64,000 nucleotides of DNA from Roseinatronobacter bogoriensis DSM 18756 (GCF_004366635.1 NZ_SORN01000011.1:7435-71434), one strand, 5' to 3'; positions 51,366-59,892 are shown, counted from the stretch's first letter. Notes: generated by a model not told the origin, from the letters alone. Made by a program: numbers and translations.

Positions 51366-52501
51366 GGCTCTGTTGCACAAATACCGTGGGGGATTCATCT
51401 CGTGAATCCAGTGTGGTAGCTGGACTGCATGAGCAGACCCATCCCCCCGCCTACAAGACGAAGAACTGGCCGGCCTATAACGAAGCGCTCAAGCGCGTCG
51501 CTTCGCGACCTCGCTGACAATCTGGTTCGATCCAGCCATGATCTGGGAGGCCACGCCCACCGGCAAACGTGGCCGCAAGCCCGACTACAGCGATGCTGCC
51601 ATCCAGACCTGCCTTACGATGAAGGTGCTGTTGGGCATGGCGCTGAGGCAGACGACAGGGTTTGTAGAAAGCCTTCTGGGGTTGATCGGCCTGGACTGGG
51701 CGGTGCCGAACTTCAGCAACCTGAGCCGTCGCCAGAAGACCTTGAATGTTAACATTCCCTACCGTGGATCAGGCGGCCCGTTGCACCTGCTGATCGACAC
51801 TGAGCCATTGTGCGCCATTGGTTCAAGAACAATGGCGAAGGGCATCAAGGTCGAGGGCGAAGGTGAATGGACAGAGGAGGGTCAGCAAACAGTCCGGGGG
51901 ACTGTTTGCCCGACGATGGCGCAAGCACGGTGGCACCAAACGCCGTGTCTGGCGCAAGATCCACATTGGAATTGACGAGAAAACACTCGAAATCCGGGCT
52001 GCGGAGTTCACAACCAGCAATGTCGGCGACGCGCCTATGCTGCCCGAACTTCTCGACCAAATCCCACCCGATCAGGAGATCGGCAGCGTCACTGCTGATG
52101 GCGCCTTCAACACCCGCAAGTGCCATGACGCCATCGCCGCCCGTGGCGCTGCCGCGATCATACCGCCCCGCAAGAACGCACGGCCCTGGAAGCCCGACAG
52201 TCCCGGTGCCGTTGCGCGCAACGAGGCCCTGCGTGCATCGAAACGCTTTGGCCGGACGATCTGGCGACGATGGAGCGGCTATCACCGCCGAAGCCGCGTC
52301 GAAACAAAGATGCATTGTGTCAAACTGCTGGGCCAGCGACTGGCCGCGAGGGACTTTGACCGTCAGGTCGCAGAGTTCCAGATCCGGGTTGCTGTGCTGA
52401 ACTGCTTCACCGCGCTTGGCATACCCGTCACCGAAGCCATGGGATGAGTCCGTCTGGGAAAAGGGGAGGTCCGCCTTTCACCCGATTTGTGCCACAGAGC
52501 C
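51366..52501 (+). mobile_element. IS5-family insertion sequence with matching terminal repeats
   Basis: The left end GGCTCTGTTGCACAAAT (51366-51382) and the right end, reverse complement GGCTCTGTGGCACAAAT (52485-52501), match at 16 of 17 positions. The element is about 1136 bp and contains one plus-strand transposase gene with several frame breaks. Size and ends fit the IS427-like group. I see no clear target duplication at the flanks. Confidence 0.85.
51430..52447 (+). pseudogene. IS5-family transposase, frame-broken
   Basis: The protein is spread over frames: AYKTKNWPAYNEALKR, then MIWEATPTGKRGRKPDYSDA and SLLGLIGLDWAVPNFSNLSR, then KHGGTKRRVWRKIHIGID, EIGSVTADGAFNTRKCHDAI and RWSGYHRRSRVETKMHCVKL. 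The DDE residues lie around LIDT, TADGAF and RVE. Compared with the family, the coding region is interrupted by short palindrome-containing inserts at about 51496-51508, 51811-51836 and 51871-51919; the last changes the frame. The first is also present in the remnant copy at 56.9 kb. Confidence 0.75.
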
Positions 52502-52544
52502 CTGCTGCTTCCACAGTGCTTCTACGGATTTCGGGCATGCGAAA

Positions 52545-52564
52545 GCCCCGCTGTGTGGCGGGGC
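52545..52564 (-). terminator. Putative terminator of the membrane protein gene at 52762
   Basis: On the minus strand a 7-bp stem (GCCCCGC / GCGGGGC with a CACACA loop) is followed by TTTCGC. It lies about 200 bases after the stop of the minus-strand gene and could end that transcript, though the T-run is short. Confidence 0.4.
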
Positions 52565-52761
52565 GCAAGGTATTGTAATCGTTGTGAGATTTTGTTGCGG
52601 GGACAGGATTTGGACACTATTTCGCAAACATGACCCGATATCGCGCCAGACTGCTCAACCGTTTGCGTGTATGAAACAAAGCATGGTTCGAGGAAAATTC
52701 GAGCGTGGCCGTACACAACAGCAGCGACAGATAACGCAGGTCACAAAGTAAACGAGACTCC

Positions 52762-53694
52762 TTACTTGTCGTCCACATGCATCGCGCGCGGGAACAACCA
52801 CGCAGTGACAAATTTTGTGACTGAAATGAGGATCGCAAAAATTGTGATCAACGCTGCGAGCATTGGGCTGGAGGTAACCCTATCAATCCAATTAGGCCTG
52901 ATTACCGCGGGCTTATCCGCGCCGAGAAAACGAATTGAAAGCGCAGGTTTTCCGACTGACGTCAATCCGACAATTCGAAAAGCATCGTTACTGTCTGCGA
53001 AATAGATATGGCCAAAACTCTGCATGGTTGTTTGCGATGCTTCGCGCTGAGGACGGCCCGCGTCAATCAAAGAAACGGCCTCTCCTTGCCTCAATACACC
53101 CGATTTGACCACTTCTGTTCCACGAAGACTCGGCCAGAACCATCTGAACAACTCGCGTATTTCGAATTGCCCGGACAGAAGTAAGCCGCGCTCACCGCTC
53201 TCGGCAGTTTTGCCCACAGTGACATACCCAAACCATGACAATGCCCCGATAGTGCGCCAAATTTCCCGATCAACTAGGATAAGAGTTCCATCTGAGTGAG
53301 AATTTGATCGGATGACACGGATAATCAATCCGCCATCTACACCCGATGTAACCTCTGTAGCGCCACCCTGCCCCCACTCAATAAACCCTGATTGCGACTG
53401 AGTGATTTCGAATAAGCGCTCATCACACGGGCCGTCACCGCGTGGCAAGGAAAGCGCTCGCTGTGGTCTTGCGGTGCAGAGATACGCCTCCCCAATCGGC
53501 CACGCTTCAGTATCGCCGCTGAACTCAATGCCAACCCAGCGGGTCTCGGCTTCGATAATCAGTGTCCGATCACTACCCACACCGCTTGCGAGCGCAATCA
53601 ACAAACCCATTGTCACGCAAATGATTGATAGAGCAAGGGACGTCTTCCGAAGCTGACCCGATCTGAAAAGTATGAGGTGAAGATCATGTTTCAT
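52762..53694 (-). CDS. Membrane-anchored periplasmic protein of unknown function
   Basis: This 310-residue protein has one N-terminal membrane helix (TSLALSIICVTMGLLIALAS, about residues 18-37), a large beta-rich periplasmic domain, and a second membrane helix near the C-terminus (LAALITIFAILISVTKFVTA). The periplasmic part has CTARPQRALSLPRGDGPCDE, where two Cys may form a disulfide. I recognise no family. Its start overlaps the stop of the exported protein gene upstream (4 nt), so the two are co-translated. Together with the divergent protease it forms a small envelope module. Confidence 0.65.
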   Translation of the reverse strand: MKHDLHLILFRSGQLRKTSLALSIICVTMGLLIALASGVGSDRTLIIEAETRWVGIEFSGDTEAWPIGEAYLCTARPQRALSLPRGDGPCDERLFEITQSQSGFIEWGQGGATEVTSGVDGGLIIRVIRSNSHSDGTLILVDREIWRTIGALSWFGYVTVGKTAESGERGLLLSGQFEIRELFRWFWPSLRGTEVVKSGVLRQGEAVSLIDAGRPQREASQTTMQSFGHIYFADSNDAFRIVGLTSVGKPALSIRFLGADKPAVIRPNWIDRVTSSPMLAALITIFAILISVTKFVTAWLFPRAMHVDDK

Positions 53695-54401
53695 GGGTGC
53701 AACCTGGCGGTCATTGGCAGACCCAGCTCGCCAGCGCGAACAGGGTAAATAAGCAAATCTGACGCTGAGGACGAACCACCCGCCTTCAGGTCGACAGTAC
53801 AGCGCATGTCGAAAGCAGTGCGAATGCTGGCGTTAACCGGTTCACATTCGATTTCGCCGCCATTCCAAATCACGAACGCTTCCTCAGATCGAAACGTGTT
53901 CAGGAATACTGTGACTCGCGAATGCTCAGCCGGCGCACCAATCTCGATCGGTATCGCAAGCGCCTGTTCCCGGGGCAAATCGCAAGACCCCTTCGCAACA
54001 AGGGCCGTAACGGCGTCTTCCTCAGATCGATGGACGAGGGCATCCCAAAAATGGGGCTTATTCGAATCGAACCTGAGCCGGACAGTCTGCCCAGCATAAT
54101 GCTCCGGAACTTGATAACTTGCGCGCGCCTCGTAGAGCGCATCGACACTGACAACCCGCAGGCACACAACATCATGCGTCCAATCTGCGGGTATCCGCAA
54201 AAGGAAATCAGGACCAACGTCAGTAACCTTGGTATCAGCGCGCATGATGCCTACAACACGTGCCCCAGAAATCGCAGGGCTAGACCTGAGTTCCTCGATT
54301 ATGGGGTCCTCATCTGGAGAAAGTGATGAAAAGCTGGCAATGTCCTGCGCATGAACTGGGATTAGGAACAAAATGAAGATCATACATAAAATCGGTCGCA
54401 T
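53691..54401 (-). CDS. Exported protein of unknown function
   Basis: This 236-residue protein has a signal peptide (CMIFILFLIPVHAQ) and a beta-rich mature part with paired cysteines (VVCLRVVSVDALYEAR, KGSCDLPREQALAIPIEIGA, EIECEPVNASIRTAFDMRCT). No family is recognised. An internal ATG at 54381-54383 would shorten the signal peptide. Its 5' end overlaps the 5' end of the divergent protease gene by up to 29 bases, an unusual head-to-head overlap that ties the two genes together. It is coupled to the membrane protein gene downstream. Confidence 0.65.
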   Translation of the reverse strand: MRPILCMIFILFLIPVHAQDIASFSSLSPDEDPIIEELRSSPAISGARVVGIMRADTKVTDVGPDFLLRIPADWTHDVVCLRVVSVDALYEARASYQVPEHYAGQTVRLRFDSNKPHFWDALVHRSEEDAVTALVAKGSCDLPREQALAIPIEIGAPAEHSRVTVFLNTFRSEEAFVIWNGGEIECEPVNASIRTAFDMRCTVDLKAGGSSSASDLLIYPVRAGELGLPMTARLHP

Positions 54402-55458
54402 CGTTGCTCTCTTGATTTCAGTCTCGAGCCTGACGATAGCGATTGCAGGAGTGGGGTCAAATCCATTGTTTGCACAAGTCGTTCGTGTGGAGAGCGGCTC
54501 AGAGGTGGGGCACGGCTTTCTTGTTACGCATGGGGGTGGATGCTATGTCATCACTCCTCGGCATGTCACGGGCACCAATCGCACCTCAATTATAAAAACA
54601 GCCACACCGATGCTCAGTGCGACTGCGGTCATGCAGGCTCCTTTCTGGGAGGGGATGGATCTTGCGATAGGTGTCGTCCAGGCTGCTGGTCTGCAGGGCT
54701 ATTGTCGGATCCCGCTTTCTCAGATTGACCAAGAGCTGTCAGTTGATGCAGGACAGCCGATGCATCTACTCCGCATGCGCGACAGTGGTGAGGTCGAGCG
54801 CTTGCCCCTCGAATTCGAAGATGCAGGCTATCTGACATTCACAAGCCGAATGGCGCGTATCGAAGATTCATTCTTTCGCGGCACATCAGGGGCTTTTGCC
54901 TTCGTCGGAGAACGCCCAATGGGCATGGTGGTAACGACGACGGATGGACGCGCGGGACAATTCATCCGGATCGAGGAAATTCACAAGAATATTGCGCGAT
55001 GGGTACAACGCAGCGTTCGTCTTGGAACCGAAGCGCCCGTCACGACAGCATCGCCAATTGGCGATGGGATGCGAATCGTTCTCCATTCCGTGACCCAGCC
55101 CCCCCTGAGCAGCGACTTTGTGCCCGAAAATATGCTTGGCGAAGGGGCCTATGTCTTCCCTGCGGGCCGCAACCAGATCATTTTTCGTATTCCCGGCGTC
55201 ACTGCTGGGGCCTTATCCCAACTTGAGCTGCGGTCGGACCCGGAATCGGATTATGCGTTGCCTCGACAAATCCGCATTGAGGTCAGCACCGCGCGTGAGC
55301 CAACAACTGGCTGGCGTCACTTCGCAGACGTCGAAATGACGCCCGATGGCTTCGCAACCATAAATCGTTCCGCGCAATTGGCGCGATGGGTGCGCTTGAC
55401 GGTAGAAACAGCGCAAGATTTTGGAGCAATTGGTATCGGGACCGTCTCAATGGAGTAG
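54373..55458 (+). CDS. Exported trypsin-like serine protease with a C-terminal beta-rich (discoidin-like) domain
   Basis: This 361-residue protein has an N-terminal signal or anchor segment (VALLISVSSLTIAIAG) and a trypsin-fold domain with a complete triad: His64 in CYVITPRHVTG, Asp96 in GMDLAIGV and Ser172 in FFRGTSGAFAF. A C-terminal domain of about 150 residues (residues 210-361) looks like an F5/8-type beta sandwich: RNQIIFRIPGVTAGALSQLE, RQIRIEVSTAREPTTGWRHF, LARWVRLTVETAQDFGAIGI. It should act in the periplasm or at the surface. Neighbours are three other exported or membrane proteins of unknown function. The domain assignment of the tail is by fold pattern only. Confidence 0.75.
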   Translation: MKIIHKIGRIVALLISVSSLTIAIAGVGSNPLFAQVVRVESGSEVGHGFLVTHGGGCYVITPRHVTGTNRTSIIKTATPMLSATAVMQAPFWEGMDLAIGVVQAAGLQGYCRIPLSQIDQELSVDAGQPMHLLRMRDSGEVERLPLEFEDAGYLTFTSRMARIEDSFFRGTSGAFAFVGERPMGMVVTTTDGRAGQFIRIEEIHKNIARWVQRSVRLGTEAPVTTASPIGDGMRIVLHSVTQPPLSSDFVPENMLGEGAYVFPAGRNQIIFRIPGVTAGALSQLELRSDPESDYALPRQIRIEVSTAREPTTGWRHFADVEMTPDGFATINRSAQLARWVRLTVETAQDFGAIGIGTVSME

Positions 55459-55464
55459 AGGCGG

Positions 55465-56079
55465 TCATGGCACCGGAACGTGAAAGCGCACATTCGCACT
55501 CCCCCCGCCAGCAGACTTTGAAATCTCTCCAGAGAGCTGACCCTCGTTGTTGATCGCAATCTCTTGCCAGACGCTGCTCTGCCGTATCCACGCACCGTTT
55601 GGCGTATGGCGGAACAGACAGGTATTTCCAGACACGAAACACGTCTCCTGCGCGTTATACCCGGTTATCTGCGTGATCCAGATAAATTGGCCTTGTGAAT
55701 TTGGCTCGGACCCGCGCCCTCTGGCGACTCTGCGGAAGTTTTGGTCGGGTGAGCCATTGTTCTCGACGACAATCTCCATGCGCGGGTTGCTTTTGAACCA
55801 GGCAAGCATCGCAAGATGCCGGAACTCCGGATCGGGGCTGTTCACTCCAAATTCAATGGCTAGATCGCGCAAAACCGGATCGCCAGACTCGATCATGATC
55901 TCCATCGCCCGTCGTGCAATCACTGGATCAGGATCGGCCAGCAGCGCGTCATAGGGGTTGGGCTGCGATTGCTCGGCTTCGATCTGGGCGCGAATATCCT
56001 CAACCGTAAGTGATTGTGCGGCTGCCTGAACGCCAAACATGGAGAAGACTAACGGCAAGATAAATCTGTTCATTTTCAT
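55465..56079 (-). CDS. Exported HEAT-like repeat protein of unknown function
   Basis: This 204-residue protein has a signal peptide (MNRFILPLVFSMFGVQAAAQ). A helical repeat region follows: ADPDPVIARRAMEIMIESGD, PVLRDLAIEFGVNSPDPEFR and HLAMLAWFKSNP resemble HEAT-like units. The C-terminal domain is beta-rich with a Cys pair (ETCFVSGNTCLFR). It is convergent with the protease gene, six bases from its stop. The repeat suggests a binding or scaffold role. No known family. Confidence 0.65.
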   Translation of the reverse strand: MKMNRFILPLVFSMFGVQAAAQSLTVEDIRAQIEAEQSQPNPYDALLADPDPVIARRAMEIMIESGDPVLRDLAIEFGVNSPDPEFRHLAMLAWFKSNPRMEIVVENNGSPDQNFRRVARGRGSEPNSQGQFIWITQITGYNAQETCFVSGNTCLFRHTPNGAWIRQSSVWQEIAINNEGQLSGEISKSAGGGSANVRFHVPVP

Positions 56080-56320
56080 TCCCAGGATACTTCATACGGG
56101 GACAGATTGGCGCGAATATAGACTGTGTTCAACCCGTTTTCGATATGCTTTCACCTCGTGATCAAACGCACGCCCCGTGTCGATCACCCAGACAAATATG
56201 GTCGCCTCTGCCTTCTGCAAGCCGGATATTCCCTGTCCTTGACCCCGGAAAGCCTGAACCTTACCACGCCCCATAATCTCGCGCATCGGCGTCCCGCGCG
56301 CGTTGGAAGGAAGGTCCGTG

Positions 56321-56692
56321 ATGAATAAGGAAAACAAACGGCTGGATCGTCTGGACGCCCTGCTGCACGCCCTGCCCTTCGAGACCATGCCCATGGCGCT
56401 GAGCGAGCTTGACGGGTACGTCACCGGCCTTCTCGCATGCCCCGAGACGATCCCGCCTTCCGAATGGCTCCCCCATGTCTGGGGCGAAACTGGCGATGCG
56501 CAGTTTCCAGACCAGAAGACCGCCGAGAAAACCATCGGGGCCGTCATGGAACATTACAATTCCGTGGCCGGGGCCATGACCCGATCCCTGTGGTGTGAGC
56601 CAATCTATGAAGTCGACCCGAATAGTGACGAGGTCCTGTGGAAGCCGTGGGTGGACGGTTTCAACCGCAGCTTGACACCACAGCATCATTGA
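56321..56692 (+). CDS. UPF0149/YecA-family protein, C-terminally truncated
   Basis: This 123-residue protein starts MNKENKRLDRLDALLHALPF, with GGAAGG upstream, and contains ALSELDGYVTGLLACPETIP, SEWLPHVWGE and VDGFNRSLTPQHH. These are the N-terminal helices of YecA/YgfB-type UPF0149 proteins. Full members are near 200 residues with more helices and often a SEC-C tail, so this gene ends early, just before the IS remnant. The same segment is present in decayed form at 51062-51220. Confidence 0.6.
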   Translation: MNKENKRLDRLDALLHALPFETMPMALSELDGYVTGLLACPETIPPSEWLPHVWGETGDAQFPDQKTAEKTIGAVMEHYNSVAGAMTRSLWCEPIYEVDPNSDEVLWKPWVDGFNRSLTPQHH

Positions 56693-56747
56693 GTTTGCTA
56701 CCCGCTTGGAAATTTCAATTCTGGAACAACCTTCGTTACCCTTGAAG

Positions 56748-56956
56748 GAGTCTGTTGCACAAATCGCAGTTGGGATTCAGTTCGTGAGTCCTGTGTTAGC
56801 TGAACAGCATGAGAGGACCCATCTCCCCGCGTTTAAGGCGAGGAACCGGCAGGCCTGGAAAGAAGCGCTCAAGCGCGTCGCTTCGCGACCTCGCTGACGA
56901 TTTGGTTTGATCCCGCCATGACTTGGGAAGCCACACCGACTGGCAGACGCGGCCGA
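56748..56956 (+). mobile_element. Left-end remnant of an IS5-family element
   Basis: The sequence resembles the first 200 or so bases of the IS at 51366: GTCTGTTGCACAAAT at the end, then GCATGAGAGGACCCATC, and the transposase start ARNRQAWKEALKRVASRPR and TWEATPTG. It includes the same GTCGC-TTC-GCGAC palindrome and frame break found in the 51.4-kb copy. Similarity stops at about 56956. No right end is seen. Confidence 0.75.
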
Positions 56957-57205
56957 CAGCGTCACTGTACCGATCCCGAACCCGGTTTGAGAGGTGTAAC
57001 CCATGTGAACAACAAAATGGACGTCGACATATGGCACTTCTGCTTTTGCGGGCATGATGTTTTCAAAATAATTTCTGACTAAGACAAACTTCTTGCGGGA
57101 GTCTGGCCAAATCACGCGGGAAGCATCTATGTGGATGATTCGGTCAGGATTTTGGCGCTGCAGCTGCACGTACTGATTCAGCCGCGCGGAAACTTTGGAA
57201 GACAT
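56957..57205 (-). pseudogene. N-terminal part of an unknown gene cut by the IS remnant
   Basis: From the ATG at 57203-57205 the frame reads SSKVSARLNQYVQLQRQNPD, RIIHIDASRVIWPDSRKKFV and VPYVDVHFVVHMGYTSQTGF, then runs into IS5 sequence at about 56957. The first 80 residues look like a real protein with mixed helices and strands; the family is not recognised. It is divergent from the secretin-linked operon and may once have been part of it. Confidence 0.4.
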
Positions 57206-57496
57206 GGCCTTCGATTGTTTTCAATCAGGATACAATCGAGCGATCGAATTACACGAAATAAGGTTTTTCAATTTAGCGAGTTCCCCAATAGGTTGAAATC
57301 GCTCTCTAAAGTGAGAAAAATACCAGAAAGACATTGATCTGAATCGGTCCTTCCGTTTCATTAATCGTAAGTAACCAGTTTTAAAATGGTGACTCGGTTA
57401 GGCGTTTTTGAGCAGTCAATGAAAAAGAAAATATTCACTTAACGCGGTCTTTTGGCCGTGAACGGAAAAGATTTGTTTAAAAAGGAGATCTGGAAT
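57206..57496. promoter_or_regulatory. AT-rich leader upstream of the secretin-linked operon
   Basis: About 290 bases, visibly AT-richer than the rest of the window, separate the cut minus-strand frame from the first small exported protein gene. The promoter of the operon must lie here. AAAAGGAG stands nine bases before the ATG at 57497. I could not assign -35 and -10 boxes with confidence. Confidence 0.5.
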
Positions 57497-58033
57497 ATGA
57501 TCAACAAACTCTCAATCAGCCTTGCCGCGCTCATGGCCATGGGGATCGCCGGTGCCGCTTCGGCGCAGATCGTCAAGACGAACACCGTCGATGTGAATAT
57601 TGAGGTGCTGCCCGAACTCAGCTTCTGGTTCGGGCATCCGAACGTGTCGCTCGAGCTTGGGACCGGCCCTGAGAACCTTGATGTCTTCGAATCGACAATG
57701 AATTACATCAGCAACGTGGCAGGGACGATCACCGCTGAGGTGGACGGTGCGCTGCCCACGCCCACCGTCCCTGGCGGCGGGATTCAGTTCTACATTTTCC
57801 CGGATATGGGAGAGGCCGCCGCGATCTCGGCGATCCAGGGCAATGCGTACAACCCGGTTGGCTCGCTGGCATGGAATCAAGCGGCGCTTGGAACCACGCA
57901 GACCCTGTACTCGGCCCCGGTTTCGCAAACGATCAGCACCATCCCCTGGACCTATGGCGCCGCTACGCCGGGTGGTCTGCCGCTGCCCGATGACTGGGCC
58001 CTCACCGTGACCTACACGATGACCGAGGACTGA
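57497..58033 (+). CDS. Small exported protein A of the secretin-linked locus
   Basis: This 178-residue protein has a signal peptide (MINKLSISLAALMAMGIAGA, cleavage after ASAQ). The mature protein begins with VDVNIEVLPELSFWF and ends with WALTVTYTMTED. It has no cysteine and appears all-beta with Gly/Pro-rich loops. The N-terminal VxVNIxVxP signature and the final amphipathic strand recur in the two paralogues at 59893 and 60524. A strong ribosome binding site and the stem-loop after its stop suggest high expression, as for a major structural subunit. No known family. Confidence 0.7.
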   Translation: MINKLSISLAALMAMGIAGAASAQIVKTNTVDVNIEVLPELSFWFGHPNVSLELGTGPENLDVFESTMNYISNVAGTITAEVDGALPTPTVPGGGIQFYIFPDMGEAAAISAIQGNAYNPVGSLAWNQAALGTTQTLYSAPVSQTISTIPWTYGAATPGGLPLPDDWALTVTYTMTED

Positions 58034-58050
58034 TCTGCGCCAGCAGTTCA

Positions 58051-58083
58051 CGCGGCGGCGCGAAGCGACTTCCCGCCGCCGCG
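58051..58083 (+). terminator. Strong intercistronic stem-loop after small protein A gene
   Basis: A 10-bp perfect stem (CGCGGCGGCG / CGCCGCCGCG) with a 13-nt loop lies 17 bases after the stop of the first gene. No T-run follows. It probably partly terminates or protects the upstream message, so that the first protein is made in excess over the following genes. Confidence 0.65.
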
Positions 58084-58145
58084 CATGATCAACAAAATTC
58101 AACCGATAAACCGTGCGGCGCGGCCGTTTCGGCAAGGGGTGTTCA

Positions 58146-59819
58146 GTGTCGGCATTCAGGCATATCCGGACCGCAATGATCATGACGCTCTCCATGATCG
58201 TGATTTTGGGCGGGGCCGCAACAAGCCTTGCGCAAGGCTTCATGGTCGAGCCTATGCGGATTCATGTATCCGTGGCGCCGGGCCAGAATATTCAGGTACC
58301 GGTCAATATTCGCAACACTGCCACAGACGGCCCGCGCGATCTGGAACTACGGCTGGCGCATCTCGATCAGAATACAGCGGGCGGCTGGGCTTTTCAGGAT
58401 GTTGTTGACGGCATACCCGCGCATCAAAGCAGTCTGGACTGGACATCGTTGAGCGAGACGGACGCGCGGATCGCACCGCTGGAACCAGCGCAAGTAATGC
58501 TGAGCATCCAGCCGCCGCGTAACGCGCGTGGCGCTTATTTCGCGGCCTTGCTGATCGAAACTCCTGCGCCCCCGGAAGACGCGCTTGGACTGTCAGTGCG
58601 CATGCGGTTCCTCATCCCGGTGATTATTGAGATTGAGGGCCGACCGGTGCGCCAGAACGTTCATCTCGGTGATGTGGTGATGACGTATGATGAGGCTGAT
58701 GACCGCGCCCCAACAACGCGCGCGCACTTGCGTATCACCAATGCAGGCGAGACATTCTCGCGCGTCACCGGCGATCTGCGGATCGAGCGGCGGAGTGGCG
58801 ACCGCTGGCGCCTTGTCACGCGGTTCGAAACACGCGAGCGCCCGATCATCCCTGGTGTAACGCTGGAACTCGGCCAGGACCTGGAGCGGCGTCTGCCTTC
58901 TGGTGAATACCGACTGCGGGGCGAGTTGATGGTAGATGGTCGTCGTCTTCCGCCCCTGACCAAGGAAATCGAATTCGAGGGCGACCCGAATGTGGACGCG
59001 CTCGCTTATGACACAGAATTGCGGCTATCGCCCGAGATGGTGCAGATGGATGTGGTACCCGGTGCAACTCGGACAACGGTGCTGCGAATCGAAAATCCGG
59101 GCGAACATTCGGTGACCGTCGATCTTGGCGCTGCTACACCGCGCGGGCTGATTGGCGTGCGGATGGGCGATCTGATCGGCATCGATCTTTCGGCCGAGGG
59201 TTGGACAACCGTGCGTCCGGCGCAATTTACCTTGCGGGGGGGGGCGAACCAGAATGTGCGCGTGATCAGCGCTGTCCCCCCGGTCGATGGACTGCATGCC
59301 AATTACTACGCCGATCTGACGCTCTCGGGAAGATACGCCGACGGCCAGAGCGCGGGCACACAAAGCTCAATCATACATCTGGTGAACCACGCTGCGGAAA
59401 ACGCGCGACAGGGAGAGATCGAAAGCCTGAACCTTGCCGAAGTGGGGCGCAACCTCTTTGCGGTACAGGCGCGCTTTCTGAACACAGGTAACACTCATGT
59501 TACGCCGCTTGCTCGGGTAACTGTGAGCAGCCCTCAAGGACAGACAGTGCGTAGCGTAACATTGAGCGGGGCCGGCGGGATGCTGTTGCCGCTGGGACAT
59601 CGTGTTTTTGGCGGCGAGATCGACTTTTCCGGCGTAGAGCCAGGCATGTACGGATTACGCGCGCACATCGATCTGGAAGGCGGCGATAACGTGACCCTTC
59701 AGCACGTTATTGAGGTTCAGCATGAGGACGTCCAGACCGAAGACGGAACTGTGCAAGAGGCCCGTGTGACGGTCCGCGAAGGCGAGGAATTGCCGGACCC
59801 AGAAGACGTGGAAGGTTAA
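58146..59819 (+). CDS. Large exported protein with several Ig-like beta domains
   Basis: This 557-residue protein starts at a GTG with AAGGGG six bases upstream, followed by a basic n-region and signal sequence (MTLSMIVILGGAATSLAQ). The mature part looks like three or four Ig-like domains. The first begins FMVEPMRIHVSVAPGQNIQV with PVNIRNTATDGPRDLELR; the third repeats the pattern at LSPEMVQMDVVPGATRTTVL, and a fourth follows with RFLNTGNTHVTPLARVTVSS. The first domain resembles DUF916-like and pilus-chaperone-type domains. The acidic tail is VREGEELPDPEDVEG. It may cap, anchor or chaperone the small exported proteins encoded around it. Confidence 0.7.
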   Translation: MSAFRHIRTAMIMTLSMIVILGGAATSLAQGFMVEPMRIHVSVAPGQNIQVPVNIRNTATDGPRDLELRLAHLDQNTAGGWAFQDVVDGIPAHQSSLDWTSLSETDARIAPLEPAQVMLSIQPPRNARGAYFAALLIETPAPPEDALGLSVRMRFLIPVIIEIEGRPVRQNVHLGDVVMTYDEADDRAPTTRAHLRITNAGETFSRVTGDLRIERRSGDRWRLVTRFETRERPIIPGVTLELGQDLERRLPSGEYRLRGELMVDGRRLPPLTKEIEFEGDPNVDALAYDTELRLSPEMVQMDVVPGATRTTVLRIENPGEHSVTVDLGAATPRGLIGVRMGDLIGIDLSAEGWTTVRPAQFTLRGGANQNVRVISAVPPVDGLHANYYADLTLSGRYADGQSAGTQSSIIHLVNHAAENARQGEIESLNLAEVGRNLFAVQARFLNTGNTHVTPLARVTVSSPQGQTVRSVTLSGAGGMLLPLGHRVFGGEIDFSGVEPGMYGLRAHIDLEGGDNVTLQHVIEVQHEDVQTEDGTVQEARVTVREGEELPDPEDVEG

Positions 59820-59892
59820 TAATGCCCGCCGCTTGGTGAGGTGCTGATAGATGAAGCCGGACGGCTTTTTAGCGGAACGCTGGGAGTATAAA

